Of a DNA stretch of 16,241 nucleotides, positions 1 to 8,737 are shown in pieces; the first letter of the stretch is position 1; each line of letters begins with the position of its first letter. This DNA comes from Acetobacteraceae bacterium (GTDB lineage: Bacteria; Pseudomonadota; Alphaproteobacteria; Acetobacterales; Acetobacteraceae). The DNA lies in NCBI GenBank assembly GCA_003164305.1, contig PLSZ01000092.1, forward strand, positions 3,414 through 19,654, read 5' to 3'. A program made the position numbers and the translations under genes. The notes beneath the pieces were generated by a model that saw only the letters and a list, made by a program, of their open reading frames with translations, was not told the DNA's origin and ran no database searches.

Positions 1-212
1 CGCTGATGCGGCTGTACATGCTGGAGCGGACCTGCGAGCTGGAACTGATGGCGCGCACCATGAACGCGCCGATCGCGAAGATCGACGACTACGTGATCGG
101 CAAGGCGGCCGAGCGGATGAAGAAGATCCGTAGCGCTGACACCTACGGCCTGATGGAATGGAAGGCCCTGGTGCGGACGGTGGAACGCAAGGGCGCCGAT
201 TTCCGGCGTTGA
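1..212 (+). CDS. Class II aldolase/adducin family protein, C-terminal fragment (partial)
   Basis: The frame is open at the left edge of the window and ends at TGA 210-212, so only about the last 70 residues are present. The visible segment starts LMRLYMLERTCELE, a helix that resembles the C-terminal part of class II aldolase/adducin proteins, where a MYLLERAC-like helix follows the metal-binding core. The metal-ligand histidines would lie outside the window, so substrate and activity cannot be judged. The next gene, a D-2-hydroxyacid dehydrogenase, starts 12 bp downstream on the same strand, which suggests a small catabolic operon for a sugar acid or hydroxy acid. The family call rests on a short C-terminal stretch and is moderate. 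Confidence 0.6.
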   Translation, partial: LMRLYMLERTCELELMARTMNAPIAKIDDYVIGKAAERMKKIRSADTYGLMEWKALVRTVERKGADFRR

Positions 213-224
213 CCTGAGGCACCG

Positions 225-1193
225 ATGTTCCCGCGGCGCGAGGACCTGACCATCTGTTTCGCGCACGCCGCGTATCAGATGAAGGCGACGTTCGATCAAC
301 TGAACACCGGCATCCGGAATTTCGAGGTTCGCGACCGCGCGGACCTCGACAGCCGAATCGGTGAGGCGGACGTCGTGCTGGCGTCGGGAATGTGGCACAA
401 CGGGTTGATTCAGCACGCGCGCCGGCTGCGGTTCATTCAGTCGATCAGTTCGGGAACGGATCAATACGAAAAGGCGGCATTGCAGGCGCGAGGTGTTCGG
501 CTGGCGTCGGCGGCGGGGGTGAACGCCCGCGCGGTGGCCGAGCATGCGATCAGCCTGATCCTGGCCCTGGCGCGCCGCCTGCCGGAGGCGCGCGACAATC
601 AATCCGGGAAACACTGGCGCGGCATGATCGGCGACCTGACCCACCGGGAGGACGAACTCGGCGGCAAGACACTGGCCATCATCGGACTGGGCCGCATCGG
701 CGGGCGGCTGGCCCGGCTGGCCAAGGCGTTCGACATGGCGGTGATCGGGTTTCGCCGCGATCCGTCCCAAGGCGCCGGCGAGGCGGACTCGGTGCACGCG
801 CTGTCCGAGTTGAAGGCGCACCTGCCGAAAGCGGATTTCGTCGCGCTGACCTGTCCGCTGACGCCGGAGACGGCGCATGTCATCAACGCGGTGACGTTGG
901 GCGCGATGAAGCGCTCGGCGTTTCTGGTCAACGTCGCGCGCGGTGGCTGCGTCGATGAGGCGGCTCTGCTGGCCGCGTTGAACGAGGGCCGCATCGCCGG
1001 CGCCGCGCTGGACTGCACCGATCCGGAGCCTCCGGTGGCGGAGTCTCCGCTTTGGACATTGCCGAATGTGTTCCTGACGCCGCACACCGGCGGGGAAACC
1101 ACCCGCTACGAGGCGAACGTGATCGAGATCCTGATGGATAATCTGGATCGGTTGTGGCGCGGTGAGGCAACGTTACGAAATCAGATCGTCTGA
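225..1193 (+). CDS. D-isomer-specific 2-hydroxyacid dehydrogenase (NAD-binding)
   Basis: This 322-residue protein has the full architecture of the D-2-hydroxyacid dehydrogenase family, cytoplasmic enzymes that interconvert 2-oxo acids and D-2-hydroxy acids with NAD(P)H. The Rossmann dinucleotide motif GLGRIGG is at residues 154-160. The catalytic set is present: Arg239 in NVARGG, Glu268 in DPEPP, and His287 in TPHTGG. The length is typical (about 310-330). The start at 225 is supported by GAGG at 216-219, five bases upstream. It follows the aldolase-like gene closely and is probably co-transcribed with it. The exact substrate (glyoxylate, hydroxypyruvate, phosphoglycerate or another) cannot be read from the sequence. 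Confidence 0.9.
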   Translation: MFPRREDLTICFAHAAYQMKATFDQLNTGIRNFEVRDRADLDSRIGEADVVLASGMWHNGLIQHARRLRFIQSISSGTDQYEKAALQARGVRLASAAGVNARAVAEHAISLILALARRLPEARDNQSGKHWRGMIGDLTHREDELGGKTLAIIGLGRIGGRLARLAKAFDMAVIGFRRDPSQGAGEADSVHALSELKAHLPKADFVALTCPLTPETAHVINAVTLGAMKRSAFLVNVARGGCVDEAALLAALNEGRIAGAALDCTDPEPPVAESPLWTLPNVFLTPHTGGETTRYEANVIEILMDNLDRLWRGEATLRNQIV

Positions 1194-1522
1194 GGCCAGG
1201 GTTGGAGGCGCTTTCCTCCCCATCCTCGGTCCGTCCCGCCCCGTCATCCTCGGTCCTGAACCGAGGATCGCTCGCATCACACCCCTGGCCGATCATCGAC
1301 CCTCGGGGCGTGTCCACGGGTGCTCGCGTCGAGCCTTGGCAAGACGGCGGGAGTAGGCGCTTATCCCGATGCACAGGGGAGAGGCGTGGCCTTGCTCCCC
1401 CGCGCCCGTAGCCAGCCCGGAGCGACGATGGCGTTATTCGGTGAAAACCCTGACCCGTCCGGGGAGACGATCGATACGGCGCCCCATTGGCCATCCGTCC
1501 GGCCATCACCAAGGATGCTCCG
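1194..1522. other. Non-coding gap with a palindromic repeat
   Basis: This 329-bp stretch between the dehydrogenase and the beta-propeller gene contains no convincing gene. Short open frames cross it on both strands but lack homology-like composition and run out of frame into the next gene. It holds the palindromic repeat at 1221-1269. No clear sigma-70 promoter for the downstream gene was found. A short frame beginning at ATG 1429 has a weak CGGAG in front of it but looks non-coding. Confidence 0.6.
1221..1269. repeat. Palindromic intergenic repeat, half-copy (REP-like hairpin)
   Basis: The arms atcctcggt (1246-1254) and accgaggat (1260-1268) form a perfect 9-bp stem around a 5-base loop. 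The motif catcctcggtcc occurs twice in direct orientation (1221-1232 and 1245-1256). The same hairpin type (atcctcggg/cccgaggat) occurs at 15952-15974, so this is a dispersed element and not a gene-specific terminator. It could still act as a transcript 3'-end stabiliser after the dehydrogenase gene. Confidence 0.75.
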
Positions 1523-2431
1523 ATGCCCAGTACCACCCGCGATCCCACCATCGTCGAGCATCCGATTCCAACCTGCGACAGTCGTCCCTACATCCTCGCC
1601 GAGGGCCCCGACGGATGCGTCTGGTTTTGCGAGTCCGGCCCAGGCCAGATCGGTCGTCTGGACCCGGCCAACGGGGCCATCGTCGAGTTCCCACTTCCCG
1701 ATCCGGCGGCGGTCCCGATCGGCATCGCGGCCGGGGCGGACGGCGCCATGTGGTTCACCCAATCCGCCGCGCACAAGGTCGGACGCATGACCATGGATGG
1801 CGCGATCTCCGCGTTCGACCTGCCCACGCCTAATTCCGGCCCGAACGGCATCGTGCTCGGGCCCGACGGCAACATCTGGCTGGCGCAGCATGCGATCGGC
1901 GGTGTCGCGCGGGTGACGCCGTCCGGCCAGGTGACCGAATTCACCGGCTTCGCGCCAGGAGCCCGCCCGCTCGCGCCCACCGCGACCGCCACTCACATCT
2001 GGGTCAGCGATTCCATCGCCAGCCGGGTCGCCCGCATCGACATGGACGGACGGGTCGCCGAGTTCCCGACGCCGCGTCCCAACAGTGGTCCGCGCGCCAT
2101 CGTTCCCGGCCCGGACGGCAACATCTGGTTCGTCCTCGCGGAGGGCAACGCCATCGGCCGCGTCTCCCCATCCGGTGAAATGCATGAGTTTCCACTGCCG
2201 ACTCCGAACGCCAGCCCGCGCGGCATTGTCGTCGCCCGTGGCGAGATCTGGTTCACCCAGAACCTGATCAACCGCATCGGCCGCATGTCGCTGAGCGGGG
2301 AAATGCTGGCCGAATACGCCATCCCGACACCGGGGTCCGGACCGCGCGCGATGCTGGCCATGCCGGACGGACGGCTGTTCTTCTCGCAGCACGACATCGG
2401 CCGCATCGGGGAGATCAGGCTGGCGGACTGA
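1523..2431 (+). CDS. Virginiamycin B lyase-like seven-bladed beta-propeller protein
   Basis: A protein of 302 residues made almost entirely of blade repeats of the form DGxIWF...IGR...G...EF..PTP. The anchor aromatic residues are at 34, 77, 119, 160, 202, 243 and 286, a spacing of 41-43, giving seven blades as in the streptogramin (virginiamycin B) lyase Vgb and related SMP-30/NHL-like proteins. The ATG at 1523 is preferred over the in-frame ATG at 1487 because AAGGA at 1511-1515 is well placed seven bases before it. No signal peptide is seen, so it is probably cytoplasmic. The glutamate common after WFT in lyase-like blades is Q, D or L in six of the seven blades, so lyase activity should not be assumed. 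It has no obvious link to the chemotaxis genes downstream. Confidence 0.85.
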   Translation: MPSTTRDPTIVEHPIPTCDSRPYILAEGPDGCVWFCESGPGQIGRLDPANGAIVEFPLPDPAAVPIGIAAGADGAMWFTQSAAHKVGRMTMDGAISAFDLPTPNSGPNGIVLGPDGNIWLAQHAIGGVARVTPSGQVTEFTGFAPGARPLAPTATATHIWVSDSIASRVARIDMDGRVAEFPTPRPNSGPRAIVPGPDGNIWFVLAEGNAIGRVSPSGEMHEFPLPTPNASPRGIVVARGEIWFTQNLINRIGRMSLSGEMLAEYAIPTPGSGPRAMLAMPDGRLFFSQHDIGRIGEIRLAD

Positions 2432-2444
2432 CCGAGCGGGCCGC

Positions 2445-2520
2445 CGCCGGCATAATTATTCCGCCCGTTAGCGATTTATTCAGATTTCGCTGTCACTTTC
2501 GGCCACCAACGATTGTCCAC
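2445..2520 (+). promoter_or_regulatory. AT-rich stretch, candidate promoter region of the chemosensory operon
   Basis: Within the 225-bp gap between the propeller gene and the STAS gene, positions 2450-2515 are much richer in A/T than the surrounding DNA and contain runs such as cataattatt and gatttattcagattt. This is where a promoter for the long downstream operon would be expected. No convincing -35/-10, sigma-28 or sigma-54 (-24/-12) match could be picked by eye, so the exact site is unassigned. Confidence 0.3.
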
Positions 2521-2656
2521 CCGGAATCGAGCGTTCGAACCGCGGGCAGGCGCAATAACGCGATCCGGACTCTCTCCAGGGTCAAACCCGGTCTCCGGCT
2601 CCTGTCACGCGCCAACCGTCTCTCGATCGTGTTCCTGGCCAACACGGGTCGTGCTG

Positions 2657-3013
2657 ATGACACAGGACACCGATACTGGCGTGCGCCTTGTTCTTGACGG
2701 CGCCCTGACCATGCGAACTGTCGATGCCATCCGCGCGACATTGCTGGAGGCGATCGAGCGGCCATCCCCCGGCGCCGCCTCGTCCGCCGGGATTACCATC
2801 GATTGCGCCGAGGCCGGCGAGGTCGATCTGACCTTCGTCCAACTGCTGATCGCCGCCCGGGTCACCGCTCAGCGGCTCGACCGGACGGTATGTTTGGCGA
2901 ACGCCGCCGACGGCGCGTTGCTGGACACCCTGACCCGCGGCGGCTTTCAGCCGCTCCAGGAATTCGCGGCGGACGGCACGGCGACCTTCTGGTTTCAGCA
3001 GGCGCCAGGATGA
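2657..3013 (+). CDS. STAS domain protein at the head of the chemosensory operon
   Basis: A protein of 118 residues with a single STAS fold (anti-anti-sigma-like). It has an N-terminal strand VRLVLDGALT (9-18), a strand with ITIDCAEAGEVDLTFVQLL (46-64) in the place of the usual vDlSGlqLL loop and helix, and a final GFQPL segment. Threonine 59 occupies the position near the phosphorylatable Ser/Thr of SpoIIAA-type proteins. Stand-alone STAS proteins of this kind commonly precede cheY/cheA in alternative chemosensory clusters; their role is poorly known. The frame extends upstream to 2513, but the ATG at 2657 is chosen because the STAS fold begins right after it and the upstream residues look non-coding. 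Its stop codon overlaps the cheY start (ATGA), indicating translational coupling. Confidence 0.8.
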   Translation: MTQDTDTGVRLVLDGALTMRTVDAIRATLLEAIERPSPGAASSAGITIDCAEAGEVDLTFVQLLIAARVTAQRLDRTVCLANAADGALLDTLTRGGFQPLQEFAADGTATFWFQQAPG

Positions 3014-3375
3014 AGAAACGGATTCTGACCGTCGATGACTCGCCCAGTGTGAGGCAGATGGTGAAGCTGACGCTGTCCGGCGCCGGTTATGATGTGCTCG
3101 AGGCCGGCGACGGCGCCGACGGCCTGCGCAAAGCCGAGGCGACGCCCGTCGATATGGTCGTCACCGATCTGAACATGCCGGTGATGAATGGGTTGGGCCT
3201 CATCCGCGCGCTGCGGAAACTCACGGCCTACCGGGGTGTGCCGATCCTGTTCCTCACCACGGAATCCGACGCCGAAATGAAAAAACAAGCGAAAGCCGCC
3301 GGCGCCACCGGATGGATCACCAAGCCGTTTCAGCAGGATCAGCTGGTCGCCATTGTCAAAAAGGTCCTCGGCTGA
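3010..3375 (+). CDS. cheY: Chemotaxis response regulator CheY
   Basis: A single receiver domain of 121 residues with no output domain, the expected CheY length. The acidic pocket Asp9/Asp10, the phosphoacceptor Asp53 (TDLNMP), Thr83 and Lys105 (TKPF) are all present. When phosphorylated by CheA it would diffuse to a target such as the flagellar switch or another effector. The start at 3010 overlaps the STAS stop (ATGA), and the CheY stop overlaps the cheA start (TGATG), so stoichiometry is probably set by coupled translation. A longer in-frame extension upstream is out of phase with the STAS gene and is rejected. Confidence 0.93.
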   Translation: MKKRILTVDDSPSVRQMVKLTLSGAGYDVLEAGDGADGLRKAEATPVDMVVTDLNMPVMNGLGLIRALRKLTAYRGVPILFLTTESDAEMKKQAKAAGATGWITKPFQQDQLVAIVKKVLG

Positions 3376-5378
3376 TGAGCACGATCGATCCGGCGCAGGT
3401 GTTTCTCCAGGAAGCGCAGGAACTGCTGGAACAGTTGGAGCAGTCGCTGCTCGATCTGGAGCATACGCCGAACGACAGCGAACTGATCGATACCGCGTTC
3501 CGCGCGTTGCATACGATCAAGGGCTCCGGCGCGATGTTCGGCTTCGACGCGGTGGCCGCCTTCACCCATCATGTCGAGACCGCGTTCGACCTCGTGCGCA
3601 AAGGCCGCGTGACCCCGTCGCGCGAACTGGTCGCGGTGGCGCTCGCCGCCAAGGATCAGATGCGCTTGCTGATCGAACAGCCGGAAAACGCCAGCGCCAC
3701 GTTATGCGATGCCATTCTCGCCGATCTCAGCCAGGTCATGGCGGCGGCGACCGGCTCCGGGTCCGATGACGTTGAGCAAACGGTTCCGGACGCCTGGCGG
3801 ATCCGCTTCCGGCTGCCCGCCGACGCGATGGCCACCGGCACCAATCCTTTGCTGCTGCTGGACGAACTCCGCACGCTGGGGCCCGCCACGGTGCAAGCCC
3901 AGATCGAAGGAGTGCCGGCGCTCGAGGATATCGATCCCAGCCTGTGTTATCTCCGCTGGGTCGTGACGTTGCGCACCGAGCAGCCGCGCGCCGCGATCGA
4001 GCAGGTGTTCCTGTTCGTTCTCGACGACACGGAACTTGAAATCGAGCGGATCGTCTCGGAACCGGATCTGATCGACGCCGACATCGTTCCGAGTGCCGAG
4101 GTCGTGGTGCTGCCACGTGACGATCGGCGCACCGGGCCCGTTCCGGTGGGTCAACAATCAACGGCGCTGGCGGCGGCGCCAGCCACGGCGCGGGCGACCA
4201 GCAGCGCCAGCACCATTCGCGTGCCGGCCGAACGGCTCGACGAGCTCATGGATCGCGTGGGCGAGCTGGTGATCGCCCAGTTGCGGCTGAAACAAATCGC
4301 CGCGGCGAGCGACGACGTCGCGGTCAAGGGCGTCGCTGAAGAAATCGAGCGCCTGTCGCTGGAATTGCGCGACACGACGATGGGCGTGCGGATGCTGCCG
4401 ATCGGCCAACTCTTCGGCCGCTTTCGCCGCCTCATCCACGATCTCGCCCGCGAACTGGGCAAAAAGATCGAGCTCGTCACGATCGGTGAGGAAACCGAAC
4501 TCGATAAGACCGTGATCGAGCGGCTCAACGATCCGTTGATCCATTTGATCCGCAATGCGATCGATCACGGGCTGGAAGATCCCGAGGAACGCGCCGCCGC
4601 CGGCAAGCGTCCGACCGGCCGCATCACCTTGTCCGCCCGCCATGTCGGCGCCGAAGTTCGGGTCTCGATCGCCGATGACGGCCGGGGCCTGGATCGTGCC
4701 CGCATTCGCGCCCGCGCCGAGGAAAACGGCCTTGTGGCGCCAGGCGGCCGTCCGACCGACAACGAGTTGTTTCAGGTCATCCTGCTGCCCGGTTTCTCGA
4801 CGGCGAAAAAGGTGACCAGCCTGTCCGGCCGCGGTGTCGGACTGGATGTCGTGAAACGTACCGTCGATGGGCTACGCGGCACCATCGATATCGCCAGCCC
4901 GGTGGGCTCCGGCTCTGAAATGACGCTGCGTCTGCCGCTGACATTGGCCATCATCGACGGGCTGCTGGTACGTGTCGGCCGCGGCCGCTATGTCATCCCT
5001 TTGTCCGCCGTTGAAGAATGCGTCGAGCTCAGCACCGAGGAGGACGCCCGGTCGCGCGGCCGCAGTTTCCTCAACCTCCGCGGCGACCTGGTCCCATTCC
5101 TGCGCCTGCGCGAATTGTTCAACGCGAAGGAGCCGGCGGATCATTACCAGAAAGTGGTGATCGTTTCCGCGGGCGAACTTCGCGTTGGCCTGGTGGTCGA
5201 TCAGGTCATCGGCGACCACCAGACGGTGATCAAGTCGCTGTCGAAGCTGCACGCGGATGTCGAGATATTCTCTGGGGCGACGATCCTCGGCGATGGCACC
5301 GTCGCGCTGATCCTGGACATCGCGCATCTGGTCGAACAGGGCCAGCGCCACGAAGAACGTCTTAAAGCCGCCAGTTGA
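3375..5378 (+). CDS. cheA: Chemotaxis histidine kinase CheA
   Basis: A 667-residue CheA with domains in canonical order. The HPt domain is at 1-105, with phosphoacceptor His46 in ALHTIKGSG. Residues 140-228 form a P2-like alpha/beta module (starting WRIRFRLP) of the type seen in non-enteric CheAs. A disordered Ala/Pro linker (250-278) is followed by P3 dimerisation helices (279-345). The HATPase has an N box HLIRNAIDHGLE at 390-401, G1 DDGRGLD at 434-440, an F box FSTAKK at 474-479 and G2 GRGVGLDVV at 485-493. The CheW-like P5 domain is at about 525-655. It autophosphorylates under receptor/CheW control and passes phosphate to CheY and CheB. The ATG at 3375 overlaps the cheY stop; AAGG at 3361-3364 may serve as ribosome binding site. 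The in-frame start at 3312 lies inside cheY and is rejected. Confidence 0.96.
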   Translation: MSTIDPAQVFLQEAQELLEQLEQSLLDLEHTPNDSELIDTAFRALHTIKGSGAMFGFDAVAAFTHHVETAFDLVRKGRVTPSRELVAVALAAKDQMRLLIEQPENASATLCDAILADLSQVMAAATGSGSDDVEQTVPDAWRIRFRLPADAMATGTNPLLLLDELRTLGPATVQAQIEGVPALEDIDPSLCYLRWVVTLRTEQPRAAIEQVFLFVLDDTELEIERIVSEPDLIDADIVPSAEVVVLPRDDRRTGPVPVGQQSTALAAAPATARATSSASTIRVPAERLDELMDRVGELVIAQLRLKQIAAASDDVAVKGVAEEIERLSLELRDTTMGVRMLPIGQLFGRFRRLIHDLARELGKKIELVTIGEETELDKTVIERLNDPLIHLIRNAIDHGLEDPEERAAAGKRPTGRITLSARHVGAEVRVSIADDGRGLDRARIRARAEENGLVAPGGRPTDNELFQVILLPGFSTAKKVTSLSGRGVGLDVVKRTVDGLRGTIDIASPVGSGSEMTLRLPLTLAIIDGLLVRVGRGRYVIPLSAVEECVELSTEEDARSRGRSFLNLRGDLVPFLRLRELFNAKEPADHYQKVVIVSAGELRVGLVVDQVIGDHQTVIKSLSKLHADVEIFSGATILGDGTVALILDIAHLVEQGQRHEERLKAAS

Positions 5379-5389
5379 GGAATCCCGCG

Positions 5390-5887
5390 ATGTCCAAATG
5401 GAACGGTGACGAGGGGCTTGAGGTTCTGACACTCGATCTGGAGGGCGAGATGTTCGCGATCGAGGCGAAACATGTGCGCGAAATCCTGGATCTGGTCGCG
5501 ATCACCGACGTGCCGCGCGCGCCGGCGTTCGTCAATGGTCTGATCAACGTGCGCGGTAAGGTCGTTCCGCTGGCGGATTTACGCGTTCGTTTCGGTATGG
5601 AGCAGAAGCCGCCGACCGTCGATACCCGCATCGTCGTGCTGGAACTGGAAGTCGATGGGGAGCCGGTGATCGCCGGCATCCGCGCCGACAAGGTGCATGA
5701 GGTGGTGGAAGTCGCGGCCGCCGCGCTGCAGGAAGCGCCAAAAGTGGGCATGCGATGGCGGCCCGAATTCATCCGTTGCATCGGCAAGCGCGGCGACGAT
5801 TTCATGATCGTACTGGATATCGCGCGGGTGTTCTCCGCCGACGCGCACGACGAGGCGGAGCGCGATGGCACGCGGCAGGCGGCCTGA
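5390..5887 (+). CDS. cheW: Chemotaxis adaptor CheW (first copy)
   Basis: A 165-residue CheW-fold adaptor that links receptor tips to the CheA P5 domain. It shows the family core LINVRGKVVPLADLRVRFG at 51-69, with Arg55 in the conserved NxRG turn, and a second subdomain ending DDFMIVLDIARVFS. The start at 5390 is preferred over the TTG at 5375 because GAGG at 5377-5380, which overlaps the cheA stop codon, is spaced nine bases before it. It is 12 bp downstream of cheA and clearly part of the operon. The operon holds a second cheW (8738-9241) between the two receptor genes. Confidence 0.93.
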   Translation: MSKWNGDEGLEVLTLDLEGEMFAIEAKHVREILDLVAITDVPRAPAFVNGLINVRGKVVPLADLRVRFGMEQKPPTVDTRIVVLELEVDGEPVIAGIRADKVHEVVEVAAAALQEAPKVGMRWRPEFIRCIGKRGDDFMIVLDIARVFSADAHDEAERDGTRQAA

Positions 5888-6007
5888 CCGCCGTGGGGGT
5901 CATGGGATGCGTCAGGATCACGGCAAACCTGTCACACATATGGAACAAAAAGGCAACGCTCGCGAAGCCGCCACCGTTCACCTCTTAAAGATCAACCGGA
6001 GACCTCC
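5888..6007 (+). promoter_or_regulatory. 120-bp gap before the poly-HAMP receptor, with its ribosome binding site
   Basis: This is the largest gap inside the operon. GGAG at 5998-6001 is well placed six bases before the receptor ATG at 6008. The stretch at 5925-5955 (around acacatatggaacaaaaa) is relatively AT-rich and could hold an internal promoter giving extra receptor transcript, but no confident -35/-10 pair was found. Confidence 0.35.
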
Positions 6008-8734
6008 ATGTCATTCCTGAGTTCACGCAAAACTGGCGAAACCCGCGCGGAGTTGCTGGAGATCCAGCGGCTCACCCAGGCGATCGGCGGCGGCGCGCTG
6101 ACCGCGCGGTCCGATCTCACGTCCGTGACCGGCGATGGCAAGGTGTTGCTCGCGGCGGTCAACGAATTGCTGGATGCCGCCTTGCTGCCAATCGGCGAGG
6201 GCAACCGCATTCTGGACCAGATCGCTCATGGCAAGGTGGATGAGCTGATCGGCCGTACGTATCAGGGCGACCATGAGCGGATGAAACAGAACGTCAACGG
6301 CATCGCGCTCGTGCTGCAGAAGTTCCAGACCGAGCTTGCGAAACTCACCGAATACAGCCGTCAGGGACAACTGGAAAAGCGTGGCGACGCGGCGTCGTTT
6401 CAGGGCGCGTATGGTGAGGTGATCAAAAGCGTCAACGAAATGCTCGACGCCATTCTGCTGCCGATCGGCGAGGGCAACCGCATCCTCGATCAGATCGCGC
6501 ACGGCAAGGTCGATGAACTGATCGCGCAAACCTACAAGGGCGATCACGAGAAGATGAAGCAGAACGTCAACGGCATCGCCGTCGTGCTGCGAACGTTCAA
6601 GGATGAGCTCGGCCGGCTGACCGAGTTCAGCCATCAGGGGCAATTGGAGAAGCGCGGGGACGCGTCGTCGTTCCAGGGCGCGTATGCCGAGGTCATCAAG
6701 GGCGTCAACGAAATGCTCGACGCGATTTTGCTGCCGATCGGCGAGGGCAATCGCATCCTCGATCAGATCGCGCACGGCAAGGTCGATGAGCTGATCGCGC
6801 AAACCTATCGCGGCGACCACGAAAAGATGAAGCAGAACGTCAACGGCATCGCGCTGGTGCTACAGAAATTCATCGCCGAGGTGGGCAAGCTGATCGAGTT
6901 CAGCCGCCAGGGGCAGTTGGAAAAGCGCGGTGACGCGGCATCGTTCCAGGGTGCGTATGGTGAGGTGATCAAGGGCGTCAACGAAATGCTCGACGCGATT
7001 TTGCTGCCGATCGGCGAGGGCAATCGCATCCTCGATCAGGTCGCGCACGGCAAGGTCGACGAACTGATCGCGCAAACCTATCGCGGCGACCACGAAAAGA
7101 TGAAGCAAAACGTCAACGGCATCGCCATCGTGTTGCAAAAGTTCCAGTCCGAGTTCGGTAAGCTGACAGAGTTCAGCCGCCAGGGACAGCTCGACAAGCG
7201 TGGCGAGGCGACGGCGTTCCAGGGCGCTTACGCGGACGTCATCAAGGGCGTCAACGAAATGCTCGACGCCATTCTACTGCCGATCGCCGAGGGCAACCGG
7301 ATCCTGCGCCAGATCAGCGGTGGCAACCTGAAGGAACGCGTCGAGATCGAGTGCAAGGGCGACCATCAGCGCATGAAGGAGGCGGTGAACGGCGTGCAGT
7401 CCTGGCTGAAAGGCCTGATCGCCTACGTCACCGCGATCGCGTCCGGCGACATGACCGCGAAGATGGACAAGGCCTCGGACGACGATCAGATCCATGAGTG
7501 GCTGATGCTGCTGAAGGCCAACATCGGCAACGTCGTGACCGACGCCGACACGCTTGTGAAAGCCGCGGTCGAGGGCCGGCTCGCGGTGCGCGCGGATGCG
7601 TCCCACCACAGTGGCGAATATCGCCGCATCGTCGAAGGGCTGAACAATACGCTGGAAGCGGTGGTCGCTCCGCTGACCGTCGCCAGCGACCATATCGAGC
7701 GGATTTCCAAGGGCGACCTGACCGGCAAGATCACCCAGACCTACAGCGGCGAGTACGACTCGTTAATGCAAAGTATCAATACCCTGGTGGACAACCTGAC
7801 CCGCTTCGCGGTCGATGTGCAAGGTGCGGCGGATCAGGTCGCTTCCGGCAGCGAGCAGTCCAGCGCGTCGGCCCAGTCGATGGCGGAAGGGGCGACGGAA
7901 CAGGCGTCATCGACCGAGGAAGCCTCCGCCTCGATCGAGGAAATGGCCGCCAATATCAAGCAGAACGCCGAGAACGCCAGCCAGACCGAAAAGATCGCGG
8001 GCCAGTCGGCGCGGGACGCGCAATCTTCGGGCGAGGCGGTGAACAAGGCGGTCGAGGCGATGCGGACGATCGCCGAGAAGATCACCATCGTGCAGGAGAT
8101 CGCGCGGCAGACCGATCTGCTGGCGCTGAACGCGGCGGTGGAGGCGGCCCGCGCGGGCGAACACGGACGTGGGTTCGCCGTCGTGGCCTCGGAAGTGCGC
8201 AAACTGGCCGAGCGCAGTCAGGCCGCGGCCGGGGAGATCAGCCAGTTGTCCGGAAGCACCGTCAAAGCGGCGCAGGAGGCCGGCGATATGTTGGGACGGC
8301 TGGTGCCGGCGATCAAGAAAACCGCCGAACTGGTTACCGAAATCAGCGCCGCCTGCCGCGAGCAGGACATCGGCGCCGATCAGATCAACCAGGCCATTCA
8401 ACAGCTGGACAAAGTGACGCAGCAGAACGCCAGCGCCTCGGAAGAGATGTCGGCGACGTCGGAGGAACTGTCGGCGCACGCCGAGCAGTTGCAGTCCAGC
8501 ATCGCCTTCTTCCGCATGGAGGCAGCCGCGCGCGCCGCCGCTCCGGCGCGGACGGCGGCCGTCGCGCAGCGCCGTGCCTCGCCGCCCTTGGTGGTCACCC
8601 GTGCCGCGAAAGCCGCGCCGACCCGGCTCCCGCCCGCCCGCAACGGTCACGACAAAGCCAAATCCGGCGGCTTCGCGATCAACATGACCGCCGGCGGCGC
8701 CGATCAGCGCGACGCCGAGTTCGAGAGGATGTAA
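6008..8734 (+). CDS. Soluble poly-HAMP methyl-accepting chemotaxis protein
   Basis: A receptor of 908 residues with no membrane segment and no recognisable ligand-binding domain. Almost the whole N-terminal two thirds is HAMP: a divergent HAMP at 14-57, four near-identical 91-residue di-HAMP units (58-148, 149-239, 240-330, 331-421), then more diverged HAMPs at 422-505, 507-551 and 552-600, about 13 in total. The signalling domain follows, with methylation-type helices near 631-650 and 806-822 and a fully conserved hairpin tip at 694-737 ([18 protein letters not shown]). A Pro/Ala linker leads to the tail [13 protein letters not shown], shared with the second receptor and possibly a tether for CheR/CheB. 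It is related in design to poly-HAMP receptors such as Aer2 and, by repeat period, to fungal group III (Nik1-type) kinases. Input is unknown and may be cytoplasmic. Confidence 0.93.
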   Translation: MSFLSSRKTGETRAELLEIQRLTQAIGGGALTARSDLTSVTGDGKVLLAAVNELLDAALLPIGEGNRILDQIAHGKVDELIGRTYQGDHERMKQNVNGIALVLQKFQTELAKLTEYSRQGQLEKRGDAASFQGAYGEVIKSVNEMLDAILLPIGEGNRILDQIAHGKVDELIAQTYKGDHEKMKQNVNGIAVVLRTFKDELGRLTEFSHQGQLEKRGDASSFQGAYAEVIKGVNEMLDAILLPIGEGNRILDQIAHGKVDELIAQTYRGDHEKMKQNVNGIALVLQKFIAEVGKLIEFSRQGQLEKRGDAASFQGAYGEVIKGVNEMLDAILLPIGEGNRILDQVAHGKVDELIAQTYRGDHEKMKQNVNGIAIVLQKFQSEFGKLTEFSRQGQLDKRGEATAFQGAYADVIKGVNEMLDAILLPIAEGNRILRQISGGNLKERVEIECKGDHQRMKEAVNGVQSWLKGLIAYVTAIASGDMTAKMDKASDDDQIHEWLMLLKANIGNVVTDADTLVKAAVEGRLAVRADASHHSGEYRRIVEGLNNTLEAVVAPLTVASDHIERISKGDLTGKITQTYSGEYDSLMQSINTLVDNLTRFAVDVQGAADQVASGSEQSSASAQSMAEGATEQASSTEEASASIEEMAANIKQNAENASQTEKIAGQSARDAQSSGEAVNKAVEAMRTIAEKITIVQEIARQTDLLALNAAVEAARAGEHGRGFAVVASEVRKLAERSQAAAGEISQLSGSTVKAAQEAGDMLGRLVPAIKKTAELVTEISAACREQDIGADQINQAIQQLDKVTQQNASASEEMSATSEELSAHAEQLQSSIAFFRMEAAARAAAPARTAAVAQRRASPPLVVTRAAKAAPTRLPPARNGHDKAKSGGFAINMTAGGADQRDAEFERM
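6179..7270 (+). repeat. Four tandem 273-bp units (di-HAMP repeats) within the receptor gene
   Basis: Units at 6179-6451, 6452-6724, 6725-6997 and 6998-7270 each encode 91 residues beginning (I/A)[11 protein letters not shown] and ending NE(M/L)LDA or NEMLDA. Similarity holds at the DNA level: 72 bases are identical between 6695-6766 and 6968-7039, exactly one unit apart, including synonymous positions. This points to recent internal duplication or gene conversion and makes copy number prone to change in whole in-frame units. Confidence 0.9.
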
Positions 8735-8737
8735 CCG

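Noticed and set aside
1246..1268. Hairpin after the dehydrogenase gene considered as an intrinsic terminator
   Set aside because: No T-run follows the stem, and the same hairpin type recurs at 15952, so it is better explained as a dispersed repeat.
1320..1833. Plus-strand frames overlapping the start of the propeller gene
   Set aside because: They are out of frame with the well-supported blade repeats and are Pro/Ser/Arg-rich, as expected from shifted high-GC coding DNA.
6179..7270. Tandem 273-bp array considered as a CRISPR or satellite-type repeat
   Set aside because: There are no short repeats separated by unique spacers; the period is in frame and encodes HAMP domains.
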